A DNA stretch of 64,000 nt from Kaistia algarum. Its GTDB lineage: Bacteria > Pseudomonadota > Alphaproteobacteria > Rhizobiales > Kaistiaceae. The stretch is taken from the NCBI RefSeq assembly GCF_026343945.1, contig NZ_JAPKNJ010000004.1:1-64000 (forward strand). The letters run 5' to 3'. Made by a program: the position numbers and the translations under genes. The notes beneath the pieces are model-generated. The model worked only from the letters and a program-made list of their open reading frames with translations, searched no databases and was not told where the DNA came from. Each line of letters opens with the position of its first letter. Positions within the stretch are counted from its first letter, which is position 1. Positions 51,829-60,205 of the stretch are shown in pieces.

Positions 51829-52455
51829 TCAGGCGGACACAAATTCCTGCATCGCGCCCAGGATGACCGAGACCGAAATCGCCCCCGGGTCGGGATGTCC
51901 AAGGCTACGCTCGCCGAGGCTGCGGGCCTTGCCGGTGGTGGCGATCATGTCCTTGGTCGCCTCGACGCCCGCCAGCGCGCCAGCGGCCGCTGCATGCACG
52001 GCGGCAGTGAGGTCGTCCGTCCCCTCGGCAGCGCGGGCGGCATAGGCCAGCGCATCGAACATCGTCTTTTGACCCTCGCCGACGCCGCCCCGCCGCGCCA
52101 CCGACGCCTGCGCCTCCGCAAGGAAGCGGCGAAAGCTCTCGGCGGATATCTGCGGCTCGCCGGCAAAGGCCTTTGCCCCAGCGGTGAAGACCGTACCGAA
52201 GACGGCACCGGCCGCCCCGCCGGTCGTTGCCATGATCGCCATGCCGGTGGCACGGAACGCGCCATCGATACCAGGCTGCGGCGCTTCGAGCGCAGTGAGC
52301 GCCGCCTCGAAGCCGCGCCGCATGCCGATGCCATGATCGCCGTCGCCGATGGCAAGGTCGGCATCGGTCAGCCGGTCGGTATTGGCGATCACCGCGCGCG
52401 ACACGGCCCGCAGCATCTCGGTCGCCCCAGCCGCGTCGAGAACCCTTGCGCCCAT
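51829..52455 (-). CDS. dhaL: Dihydroxyacetone-kinase-like subunit DhaL
   Basis: A 208-residue all-helical ADP-binding subunit. The Mg2+-ADP aspartates are in LAIGDGDHGIGMRRGFEAAL (D-x-D-x-G), and the GGAAGAVFGTVF and HPDPGAISVSVIL blocks are present. DhaL carries the nucleotide for phosphorylation of dihydroxyacetone or of a longer ketose bound on DhaK. The ATG at 52455 shares one base with the dhaK stop. It is followed after 84 bases by the aldolase-SDR gene. No PTS DhaM gene is present, so the kinase is probably ATP-dependent. Confidence 0.88.
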   Translation of the reverse strand: MGARVLDAAGATEMLRAVSRAVIANTDRLTDADLAIGDGDHGIGMRRGFEAALTALEAPQPGIDGAFRATGMAIMATTGGAAGAVFGTVFTAGAKAFAGEPQISAESFRRFLAEAQASVARRGGVGEGQKTMFDALAYAARAAEGTDDLTAAVHAAAAGALAGVEATKDMIATTGKARSLGERSLGHPDPGAISVSVILGAMQEFVSA

Positions 52456-53471
52456 CAGAGTCCTCCCCAATTGGTGAACCCGACCGAGCGGCAGGGCGCG
52501 TCGAGATAGTGCTTCAGTTCCTCGTCCAGCTTCATCAGCGTGACCGAGAAGCCGGCCATCTCCTGGACCGTCAGCCAAGTGCCGACATCGGTGCGGTGAA
52601 CGCGGATGCCGCGCTCGTCGAGCGTCTTACGGATCCGCCGGTTGATCACCAGCATTTCCATCATGGTGGTAGCACCGAGATTGTTCAGCAGCAGCGCGAC
52701 TTCATCGCCCGCCCCGAAAGGCAGGTCCGGCAGGATGCGCGCCATCAGCTGGTCGGCCACCTGGTCGGCCGGCGCGAGCTTCTGGCGGGCAATGCCGGCT
52801 TCGCCATGCGCGCCCATGCCGACCTCGATCTCGTCGTCGGCCAGTTCAAAGGTCGCCCGGCCGGTCTCGGGGATCGATCCGGCCGAGACCGCGACGCCCA
52901 TCGAGCAGACGTTCGCCGCCGCCTTGCGCGCGATGCGCTCGACCTCGTCGAGGTTATCCAGCGCCGCGGCGGCGGCACCGGCGATCTTGATCATCAGCAC
53001 GTCGCCGGCGATGCCGCGGCGGTCCTCGACCCGCTCTCGCGGCGCAGCGGCCACGTCGTCGCGGACCCGCACGGTGCGCACATCGATCCCCTCGTCGATG
53101 AGCATTTCAGCGGCGATGTCGAAGTTCATATTGTCGCCGGCATAGTTGCCATAGAGGAAGAGGATGCCCTTCCCCCGATGCACCGCCTTCGCCGCGGCAC
53201 AGATGATGTGCGGCGCGGGCGCCGCGAAGAACTGGCCGCAGGCGGCGCCATCGCCGAGATTGTCGCCGACGAAACCGTGAAAGATCGGCTCGTGACCGGA
53301 ACCGCCGCCGATCAGCAGCGCCACCTTCCCATCGGGAATCTCGGTCTTCACGATGGCGTCAAGACCATCCAGCCGCCGCGTGCGGCCACCGCTGGCCAAC
53401 ACCAGGCCATCGATCATCTCGCTCACGGCGTGACGCGGATCGTTCAGGATCTTCTTCATTACTTTAGCCAC
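52455..53471 (-). CDS. dhaK: Dihydroxyacetone-kinase-like subunit DhaK
   Basis: A 338-residue substrate-binding subunit. GGGSGHEPIFHGFVG is the DhaK signature, and the covalent-binding His is in VGMGAHGEAGI. YGNYAGDNMNFDIAAEM also matches. Proteins of this family phosphorylate dihydroxyacetone, erythrulose or apulose; with a class II aldolase fusion downstream a C4-C5 ketose is plausible. The start is GTG 53471, eight bases after GGGGG; ATG 53459 is an alternative. It overlaps the small membrane protein gene by eight bases. Confidence 0.88.
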   Translation of the reverse strand: MAKVMKKILNDPRHAVSEMIDGLVLASGGRTRRLDGLDAIVKTEIPDGKVALLIGGGSGHEPIFHGFVGDNLGDGAACGQFFAAPAPHIICAAAKAVHRGKGILFLYGNYAGDNMNFDIAAEMLIDEGIDVRTVRVRDDVAAAPRERVEDRRGIAGDVLMIKIAGAAAAALDNLDEVERIARKAAANVCSMGVAVSAGSIPETGRATFELADDEIEVGMGAHGEAGIARQKLAPADQVADQLMARILPDLPFGAGDEVALLLNNLGATTMMEMLVINRRIRKTLDERGIRVHRTDVGTWLTVQEMAGFSVTLMKLDEELKHYLDAPCRSVGFTNWGGL

Positions 53472-53649
53472 GGCTTTCCCCCTCTTCCCTCGGACGGCGG
53501 TCCGGTATGTGATCCAGGATCATGAACAGGATCACCCCACAAAGCAGCACCGGAAATCCCCAGACGAACAGATCATGCGCCAGTGGCTGGCAGAGCATCA
53601 CGAAGCCCAGGATGATGAGCGCGCTGGCAACGCGATAGGCGTGGGTCAT
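53464..53649 (-). CDS. Small two-helix membrane protein inside the sugar transporter operon
   Basis: A 61-residue protein with two hydrophobic segments, VASALIILGFVMLCQPLA and LFVWGFPVLLCGVILFMILDH, and a charged C-terminus (RRPREEGESRG). It overlaps genes on both sides by four and eight bases, so it is clearly part of the operon. Two-ATPase ABC systems such as the Rhizobium glycerol transporter (GlpSTPQV) also have a small membrane protein, so it may be an accessory subunit. No named family can be assigned. Confidence 0.68.
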   Translation of the reverse strand: MTHAYRVASALIILGFVMLCQPLAHDLFVWGFPVLLCGVILFMILDHIPDRRPREEGESRG

Positions 53650-54734
53650 GCTCCGTCTCCCTGATGCGAGACCAGCGCGCCCGTCGTGGGGTCGAACAGG
53701 AATCCCACACCCTCCTTGAGAGCGAAGCGGATCGTGTCGCCCTGACGGACCGGTGTACGGCTCTCCAGGACCTTGCGGAACGATCCGGCGGGTGTGTCGA
53801 CCTGGAGCGCCGCCTCGTAGCCGCGATTGTCGAGGGCATAGACCCGGCCCGCCTCGCCGGTCTCGCCGAGTGCGATGTCCTCCGGCCAGACGCCGAGCGA
53901 GATCGGGCCCGGCTGAGCCGAGACAGTGCCGAAACGCCCCAGGGGCAGGACGGCGTCCCAGCCCTTGACGCGGACAGCGCCGTCCCGAAGTTCGGCCTCG
54001 AAGAACGCCATGGACGGACTGCCGATCAGCCGGCCGACAAAGGCATTGGCGGGACGGGCATAGAATGTCTCGATGCGGCCAGTCTGCAGGATCCGCCCCT
54101 CATTGATGACGGCGATGCGGTCGGCGATGGCGATCGCGCCGTGATAGTCGTGCGTCGCATAAAGCATCGTCGTGCCATGCTCGCGGTGGATCTGCCGCAG
54201 CTCCGCCCTAAGCCCCTCCCTCAGCTTCAGATCGAGCGCCGAGAGCGGCTCGTCGAGCAGATAGAGCATGGGGCGGCGGACGAGCGCGCGGGCGATCGAC
54301 ACGCGCTGTCTCTCTCCGCCTGACAGCGTGCCCGTGTCCCTGTCCAGCAGGTGCGAGATGCGCAGAAGTTCGGCGGTGCGACCGACGCGCCGGGAAATCT
54401 CGTCCTCCGCCTCGCGATATTTCGGCGAGCGCAGAGCGAAGGCAATATTGTCGCGCACATTGAGGACGGGCAGCAGATTGAAGCCCTCGAACACGATCGA
54501 GACGTCCCGGCTCGACGCTTCGGCGCCGGTCACGTCGCGGCCGCCAAGATGGATCGCGCCCGCATCGGGAACGATCAACCCGGCGGTGGCGAGGAGGGTC
54601 GAACTCTTCCCCGCGCCCGTCGGCCCGAGCAGGGCAAGGATCTCGTGTTCTTCCACGGTGAGGTCGATGCCCCGCAGCGCCGTCCTGCCGCGATAGGCCT
54701 TGCGCAGCCCGTGGATCTCCAGCATCGGGCTCAT
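53646..54734 (-). CDS. Sugar ABC transporter ATPase A (canonical signature, altered Q-loop)
   Basis: A 362-residue CUT1-type ATPase. Walker A is GPTGAGKSS, the signature LSGGERQRVSIARAL is canonical, Walker B is LLDEPLSAL and the H-loop is ATHD. The Q-loop Gln is replaced by Glu (IVFEGFNLLP). The C-terminal TOBE/MalK-like domain begins near 235. It pairs with ATPase B. The ATG at 54734 overlaps the ATPase B stop by four bases; the 25-codon extension is a shadow. Confidence 0.87.
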   Translation of the reverse strand: MSPMLEIHGLRKAYRGRTALRGIDLTVEEHEILALLGPTGAGKSSTLLATAGLIVPDAGAIHLGGRDVTGAEASSRDVSIVFEGFNLLPVLNVRDNIAFALRSPKYREAEDEISRRVGRTAELLRISHLLDRDTGTLSGGERQRVSIARALVRRPMLYLLDEPLSALDLKLREGLRAELRQIHREHGTTMLYATHDYHGAIAIADRIAVINEGRILQTGRIETFYARPANAFVGRLIGSPSMAFFEAELRDGAVRVKGWDAVLPLGRFGTVSAQPGPISLGVWPEDIALGETGEAGRVYALDNRGYEAALQVDTPAGSFRKVLESRTPVRQGDTIRFALKEGVGFLFDPTTGALVSHQGDGA

Positions 54735-55804
54735 GCCGCCACCCTCTCGCCGTCGATACGCAGCCCGGTCTCGGCGTCGAAGAACATCAGCCCCTCCGGC
54801 ACAAACCACACGCGGCCGCTGCCCGAGCCATCGCGATGGTCGGTGCCCTGCATCAGCGTCTCACCGACCCGGAAGGTGAAGAACCGCTCGCGTCCGACAG
54901 AGAATACATCTTCCACCGCGAGTTCATGGCCCGGACCATCGACCAGCCGCAGATCGCGGGGCCTGACGCCGAGCTTCACTTTCCGGCTCGACGCGGCAAG
55001 GCCGCGCGGCAGGTCCGCCTCGCTCAGCACCACGGGACCCTCCGCCAGTCGAAGCCCGCCCGCGACCGGGACGAGATCCAGGAGGTTCATCGACGGCGAG
55101 CCGATGAACTGTCCTGCGAAGATGCTGGCCGGTTCGAAGAACATGCGATCGGGCTCGGCCACCTGCACGATTTTCGAATGGTTCATCAGCACGATGCGAT
55201 CGGCGAGCGACATCGCCTCGCGCTGGTCATGCGTGACGTAGATGGTTGTGACGCCCAGTTCGCGCTGGAGATGGCCGAGTTCCCAGCGCATCTCCTCGCG
55301 GAACTGCTCGTCGATCGCCGAGAGCGGCTCGTCGAGCAGCAGCACGGCGGGATCGCGGATGACGGCCCGCGCCAGCGCCACCTTCTGCCGCGCACCCGGC
55401 GGTAGCGCCGACGGATAGCGCCGCAATTCGTCGCCAAGCTTGAATACGCCCGTCACCCAGTCGAGTTTGCGGGCGATCTCGGCCCTCGCGACGCTCCGGG
55501 CGCGCAGGGGGAAAACGATGTTCTCGGCCACGGAGAGGTTCGGATAGAGCGAGACGAACTGGAAAACCATCGCGATGTTGCGCTCGCTCGGCTTCAGTTC
55601 GTTGACGCGCTTTCCGTCGAAGAGGATGTCGCCCGAGGTCGCTTGAACGAGGCCCGCGACCGCACGTAGCGTCGTCGTCTTGCCGCAGCCCGACGGGCCG
55701 AGATAGACGACGAACTCGCCGTCATTAACAGTCAGGTTGACATCGTCCACGGCCCGGAAGGCACCATACTCGATGGAGAGGTGTCGAAGCTCGATCTTAG
55801 CCAT
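54731..55804 (-). CDS. Sugar ABC transporter ATPase B (degenerate signature)
   Basis: A 357-residue CUT1-type ATPase. Walker A is GPSGCGKTT, the Q-loop is normal (MVFQFVSLYP), Walker B is LLLDEPLSAID and the H-loop is VTHDQREAM. The ABC signature is altered to LPPGARQKVALARAV. Combined with ATPase A, the site using B's Walker motifs and A's LSGGE signature should work, and the other should be degenerate. The C-terminal TOBE domain is present. The start ATG 55804 shares one base with the permease stop. Confidence 0.87.
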   Translation of the reverse strand: MAKIELRHLSIEYGAFRAVDDVNLTVNDGEFVVYLGPSGCGKTTTLRAVAGLVQATSGDILFDGKRVNELKPSERNIAMVFQFVSLYPNLSVAENIVFPLRARSVARAEIARKLDWVTGVFKLGDELRRYPSALPPGARQKVALARAVIRDPAVLLLDEPLSAIDEQFREEMRWELGHLQRELGVTTIYVTHDQREAMSLADRIVLMNHSKIVQVAEPDRMFFEPASIFAGQFIGSPSMNLLDLVPVAGGLRLAEGPVVLSEADLPRGLAASSRKVKLGVRPRDLRLVDGPGHELAVEDVFSVGRERFFTFRVGETLMQGTDHRDGSGSGRVWFVPEGLMFFDAETGLRIDGERVAA

Positions 55805-56700
55805 CAGTGCCGCGCTCCCATCTGCGAGAGGTGGCGCACCAGGATCATCGCTAGCCCCATGATGATGCACAGCAGGATGACGGCGAGCGCCGAGGCCTCG
55901 CCCGTGTAGAAGTAGCTGAAGGCGGTCTTGGCGACGGCGAAGGACACCGTCTCCGTCGAGGAGCCGGGGCCGCCGCCGGTCAGCGCGACGAACAGGTCAT
56001 ATTGCTTGAAGCTGTCGATGAGCCGCAGGATCAGCGCGATGAACAGAACCGGTGCCGACATCGGCAGCGTGACACGAAAGAAGACATAGGCAGCGCTCGC
56101 GCCGTCCACTTCCGCTGCCTCATAGATCGTCTCGGGGATGCCTCGAAACGCCGCCGTGGCGAGCAGGACGATGAAGGGCGTCCACATCCAGGTATCGACA
56201 ACCGCCGCGGCCCAGAGCGCCGGCCCGGCCTGCCCCAGCCAGTCGATTTTTCCGAACCCGAACAGGGTGACGATATAGTTCACCACGCCCCATTCCGAAT
56301 TCAACATGTAACGCCACAGAAAGCCGGCCACGACCGGCGACAGCATCATCGGGAGCATCAGCGCCGTGAACAGGACATCGCGGCCGCGGAAGGTTTTCTG
56401 CAATTGATAGCCGACGAAGACGCCGAGGATCATCTGCATGGTCACGCAGAGGAAGACGAATTTTCCCGTGAAGACGAAGCGCTTCCAGATCCCGGTATCC
56501 GAGAGCAGATAGATGTAGTTGTCCAGTCCTATCCAGTTCATGCCCTTGTCTGGCTGGAGGGCCGAGAAATCGTGGAAAGAGTAATAGGCCAGCGAGAAGA
56601 TCGGATAGGCGACCATGAACAGGAGCAGGATCACCGTCGGCGACAGGAAGCCGATGATCATGCCCGTGCCGGTCGACCGGGGTTCGAGACGGGTATCCAT
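55804..56700 (-). CDS. Sugar ABC transporter permease (MalF/UgpA type)
   Basis: A 298-residue CUT1 permease with about six membrane segments. The EAA loop for ATPase docking is canonical, YEAAEVDGASAAYVFFRVTL followed by Pro. NAYP-like DFSALQPDKG and FVGLDNY-like WIGLDNY blocks are present near the N-terminus. Its stop shares one base with ATPase B. It forms a heterodimer with the next permease. Confidence 0.87.
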   Translation of the reverse strand: MDTRLEPRSTGTGMIIGFLSPTVILLLFMVAYPIFSLAYYSFHDFSALQPDKGMNWIGLDNYIYLLSDTGIWKRFVFTGKFVFLCVTMQMILGVFVGYQLQKTFRGRDVLFTALMLPMMLSPVVAGFLWRYMLNSEWGVVNYIVTLFGFGKIDWLGQAGPALWAAAVVDTWMWTPFIVLLATAAFRGIPETIYEAAEVDGASAAYVFFRVTLPMSAPVLFIALILRLIDSFKQYDLFVALTGGGPGSSTETVSFAVAKTAFSYFYTGEASALAVILLCIIMGLAMILVRHLSQMGARH

Positions 56701-56703
56701 GGC

Positions 56704-57576
56704 TCACCTCCGCCCCAGAACGCCGAAGGTCATGCCCATCAGCAGGTGGCGCCGGATCAGGTAGAAGAAGACCAGCACCGGCAGGATCAGCACCACGCCC
56801 GCGGCGCAGATCTGGGTCCATTCGATCCCCGTCGCGCCTGACGCGGTCGAGATCTTGACCGGCAGCGTCTTGGCCTGGGTCGTCGTCAGGATCGAGGCGA
56901 AGGCGAATTCATTCCAAGCGAAGATGAAGCAAAAGCCAGCGGTTGCCGCGATGCCGCCCTTGACCATCGGCAGCACCAGCCGGCGAAAGGCATAGTTGCG
57001 GCTATACCCATTCACGAAGGCGATCTGCTCGACCTCCTTCGGCACGCCGTCGAAGAAGCCCTTCATGATCCAGGTCGCGAGGCCGACATTGATGAAGACG
57101 GCGATCAGTACCAGCCCGATGCGGGTGTCGGCCAGGCCGAGGCGGGCAAACATCATGTGGTAGAAAACGAGCACCGCCACCGGCGGCAGCATGCGGGTCG
57201 ACAGGACGAAGAACATGAAATCGCCCTTGCCGCGGAAGTCGAAGCGTGAGCAGACGTAGCCGGCAAGCGTCCCCAGAAAGACGGCGACCGCGGTGCCGAC
57301 CGTCGAAACGATGACGCTGGTCACGAGGGAGTCGAACACACCGACCGAAGAGGCGCTGTCCCGCGCGGCACCGACACCGAACACGCTCTGGTAGCCCGAA
57401 AAATCGGGCGAGAAGACGAGCTTTGGCGGCATGGCGAATAGATCGGCGCGGCTCTTCAGCGACGAGATCATCAACCACAGGATCGGGCCGAGATTGTAGA
57501 TCGTGTACAGGACGAGCATCAGGAGCAGGGTCCACCGGCTCAGCAGTGCAAGGGCCTGATTGCGGGATTGCGGCAT
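56704..57576 (-). CDS. Sugar ABC transporter permease (MalG/UgpE type)
   Basis: A 290-residue CUT1 permease with about six membrane segments. The EAA loop reads VEQIAFVNGYSRNYAFRRLV then LP, with Gln-Ile-Ala in place of the usual Glu-Ala-Ala. N-terminal LGPILWLMISSLKSRADLF is the typical MalG start. It lies three bases before the other permease gene and 62 bases after the binding-protein gene. Confidence 0.87.
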   Translation of the reverse strand: MPQSRNQALALLSRWTLLLMLVLYTIYNLGPILWLMISSLKSRADLFAMPPKLVFSPDFSGYQSVFGVGAARDSASSVGVFDSLVTSVIVSTVGTAVAVFLGTLAGYVCSRFDFRGKGDFMFFVLSTRMLPPVAVLVFYHMMFARLGLADTRIGLVLIAVFINVGLATWIMKGFFDGVPKEVEQIAFVNGYSRNYAFRRLVLPMVKGGIAATAGFCFIFAWNEFAFASILTTTQAKTLPVKISTASGATGIEWTQICAAGVVLILPVLVFFYLIRRHLLMGMTFGVLGRR

Positions 57577-57598
57577 GGCTTCCTCGGGAGGGCGACGG

Positions 57599-57624
57599 GC
57601 CGGGGCTGGTAAAACAGCCCCGGC
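57599..57624 (-). repeat. Intercistronic hairpin after the third binding-protein gene
   Basis: A perfect 10-base-pair stem: GCCGGGGCTG (57599-57608) and CAGCCCCGGC (57615-57624), with a six-base loop. It begins 14 bases after the binding-protein stop and precedes the permease gene. There is no T run. It probably sets the excess of binding protein over membrane subunits. Confidence 0.7.
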
Positions 57625-57638
57625 GATTGTCGTCAGGA

Positions 57639-59048
57639 TCAGTTGTTGACCGGAACCACGGCGTCCTTGCCGACCGGCGAGATGGCCGTATCGGGGACCT
57701 CGGGCGCGTTGCCCTTGTGGTCGATCTTGTAGCCGGCCCGTTCCAGCGTCTTCTCATGCCGCGCGGCCGCGTCGTTCAGCGCCTCCTCGACCGTCTTCGA
57801 GCCGGAGATCGCGTTGGACACTTCCTCCTGCAGGATGTCGAGCATCACCGGATATTCCGGCAGGTGCCAGTAATCGTTCAGATATTGCAGGGCATTGGCG
57901 AACTGGGCGTTGTAGCTGTTGAGGCTCTGCCAGTCCGGGCTTTCCAGCACCGCCTTCAGGCCGGTCTGGCAGACCGCCGCATAACGCTTCTGCTGCTCGG
58001 GCTGGAAATACCATTCCATGAACTTCACGAGCTCGGGAAGTTTCTTGGAATATTTGTTGATGCCCATGCCCTGGCCGCCGACCGAGAACTGGCGGCGGAA
58101 CTTGCCGTCGCGCCCCAACGCGCCCGGCAGGATGCCGAATCCCGTCTCCTTGGCGAACTTGTTCACCTTGGGGTCGGCATTCGAACCGTTGAAGTAGAAC
58201 CACTGCATCGCCATGGCGAGCTGGCCCTGCTGGAACGAGGCGTTGACCTCGTCGAAGCCCCAATTGCCGCTGCCGGGCGGGCCAAACTTGAACATGTCGA
58301 CATAGGCCTGAACGCCGTCGATCGAGGCCGGCGAGTTCAGATAGCCCTTCACCTCCATGGTCTGCGGATTGTAGAGCTCGCCGCCGAAGGACCAGAGGAA
58401 GCTGTTGGAGGCCGTCGTGGCGAAGTCATAGTCGCGCCCGCCCATCTGACCCCAGCCATAGAGGCCCTGGTCTGGACGGGTGAAGAACTCGGCGACCTCC
58501 TTGGCCTCCTGATAGGTCTCCGGCACGCGCAGGTCGCGGCCATATTTGGCCTTGAAATTGGCCTGTTCGGTTGGGTTGTCGAAGAGATCCTTGCGATACA
58601 TCAGGCCATAGGCGTCCTGGTTCGCCGGCAGGCCGTAGAACTGGCCCGAGCCGTCCGGATATTCGCCATATTGCGACAGCGATGCCGCCGGGAACAGATC
58701 GGCCTTCAGGTAGCTCGACTTGTCGAAGATGTCGTTCATCTTCACGACATGGCCGCCGCCGGCGAATTCCGCCGTCGACTGGCTGTCCCACATGGCGAAG
58801 TCGAATGCGTCACCCTTGATCGCGAATTCCGACGCGATCTTGTTGTGCCATTCCGGCCCGTACGGGACCAGCGCCGGCACGATCTTCACGTTCTTGTCGG
58901 GATAGTCCTTGGCAATGGCCATCAGCGCGTCGGCGCAGGTGCCAGCGTGCCAGACGAATGTCAGCGTAGTCTCGGCTGAGGCAGCCGAGGCGGCGCCCAG
59001 AAAGCCCGCAAGGGCCGCCGACGCCAGAAGCGTGCTCCGATAAATCAT
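57639..59048 (-). CDS. Sugar ABC transporter periplasmic substrate-binding protein (family 1)
   Basis: A 469-residue exported solute-binding protein with a signal peptide (YRSTLLASAALAGFLGAASAASA, cleaved near 26). The mature part starts ETTLTFVWHAGTCADALMAI and contains AMWDSQSTAEFAGGGHVVKM and GINKYSKKLPELVKFMEWYF, typical of the large MalE-like extracellular solute-binding group. GGGAGGAATGAG precedes the ATG. It is the first gene of a nine-gene operon to 49792 and is divergent from the DeoR gene. Confidence 0.88.
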   Translation of the reverse strand: MIYRSTLLASAALAGFLGAASAASAETTLTFVWHAGTCADALMAIAKDYPDKNVKIVPALVPYGPEWHNKIASEFAIKGDAFDFAMWDSQSTAEFAGGGHVVKMNDIFDKSSYLKADLFPAASLSQYGEYPDGSGQFYGLPANQDAYGLMYRKDLFDNPTEQANFKAKYGRDLRVPETYQEAKEVAEFFTRPDQGLYGWGQMGGRDYDFATTASNSFLWSFGGELYNPQTMEVKGYLNSPASIDGVQAYVDMFKFGPPGSGNWGFDEVNASFQQGQLAMAMQWFYFNGSNADPKVNKFAKETGFGILPGALGRDGKFRRQFSVGGQGMGINKYSKKLPELVKFMEWYFQPEQQKRYAAVCQTGLKAVLESPDWQSLNSYNAQFANALQYLNDYWHLPEYPVMLDILQEEVSNAISGSKTVEEALNDAAARHEKTLERAGYKIDHKGNAPEVPDTAISPVGKDAVVPVNN

Positions 59049-59375
59049 CTCATTCCTCCCTGATCAAGGGCACCGCGGCCCCCTCACCGGCCCGCAACCC
59101 TCATCGCCAACTTAACGACACGAAACCAAATCAATCAAGAAAAATGATACAAACACCATAATTTTCAGTCTTATCCTCTCAGTGCGATCGAATCCGATTC
59201 AGTGCATCGCAGCATAAAATCAACCAATTTTCCGATAAAATTCTTGCAATTACAGTAAGATAACGGAATATGCTGCAGAACGGAAATGGCGGAATGGCGG
59301 CCGTAAGTCGCTGTAGACTTATCATTCTGGATCGTGCTTCAATGGAAAAATGTTACGTATCCCATCGAGCCTGCC
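59049..59375. promoter_or_regulatory. AT-rich divergent promoter of the third sugar locus
   Basis: This 327-base gap is markedly more AT-rich than the rest of the window. It holds a direct repeat CAGTGC (59180-59185 and 59200-59205, exactly 20 bases apart). An inverted repeat TGCGAT (59183-59188) and ATCGCA (59206-59211) brackets the palindrome GAATCCGATTC (59190-59200). The palindrome contains two GANTC sites. This cluster is the best candidate for the DeoR operator. No gene is seen here. Confidence 0.55.
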
Positions 59376-60170
59376 ATGAACGCTAACGAGCTAGAGACCA
59401 GCGAAGCGCTTTCGAAGTCCGAGCGGCGGCGTGCGCGCATCCTCCAGATCCTGATGAGCGGCGCGACATCGCAAATTCGCGATCTCGCCGAGGCCCTCGG
59501 CGTCAGCCTGATGACGGTGCATCGCGATCTCGCCGAGCTGGAAAAGGAAGGACTGGTCCGCCGGCTCCGCGGCGCCGTGTCGGCGGAGAAGTCGCTGCTG
59601 TTCGAGAGCAGCTACAATTATCGCGGACGCAAGCAGGTGGAGGAGAAGAGACGGCTCGCCCGCGCGGCCGTGTCCAAGCTCCAGCCCGGCAATGCCATCG
59701 TCTGCGACGACAGCACGACGACCTACCACATCTGCGACTTCATCGAGGAGATGACCCCGCTCACCGTCATCACCAATGCGGTCCCAATCCTCGACCGGCT
59801 GCGGACCATGCCGGACATCGACCTCATCGCCGCCGGAGGGCGCTACCACGCCGGCTATAATGGCTATTTCGGCGCGATCTGCGAGCGGGCGATCCGCTCC
59901 TTCCATGTCGACGTGGCGATCCTGTCGACGACGACGATCCAGGGCCTGTCGCTCTTCACCCCGGATGAGACGGTCGTTCGCGCCAAGCAGGCGATGATGG
60001 AAATCGCGCGCCGCAAGATCCTGCTGGCCGACGCGACGAAGTTCCGTTTCACCGCGCTGAACTATGTCGCGGAGATCACCGATTTCGACCTCGTACTGCT
60101 GACCGGCGACGTGCCGCCGGCCAATCTCGAAATGCTGCGCAAGGCCGGAGTGACATTTGAACTGGTCTGA
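59376..60170 (+). CDS. DeoR family transcriptional regulator
   Basis: A 264-residue DeoR repressor. The N-terminal helix-turn-helix reads RRRARILQILMSGATSQIRD then LAEALGVSLMTVHRDLAELE, followed by the GLVRRLRGAV wing. The C-terminal sugar-phosphate sensor has AIVCDDSTTTYHICDFIEEM and ILLADATKF, with the conserved D-x-T/S and the late D-x-x-K/T-F pattern. A GTG at 59334 would add 14 residues; the ATG at 59376 is preferred by family length. It should repress the divergent operon until a phosphorylated intermediate appears. Confidence 0.87.
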   Translation: MNANELETSEALSKSERRRARILQILMSGATSQIRDLAEALGVSLMTVHRDLAELEKEGLVRRLRGAVSAEKSLLFESSYNYRGRKQVEEKRRLARAAVSKLQPGNAIVCDDSTTTYHICDFIEEMTPLTVITNAVPILDRLRTMPDIDLIAAGGRYHAGYNGYFGAICERAIRSFHVDVAILSTTTIQGLSLFTPDETVVRAKQAMMEIARRKILLADATKFRFTALNYVAEITDFDLVLLTGDVPPANLEMLRKAGVTFELV

Positions 60171-60205
60171 CACCGACGGCGTCGGGCCGCACAGGGAGGG
60201 ATATA

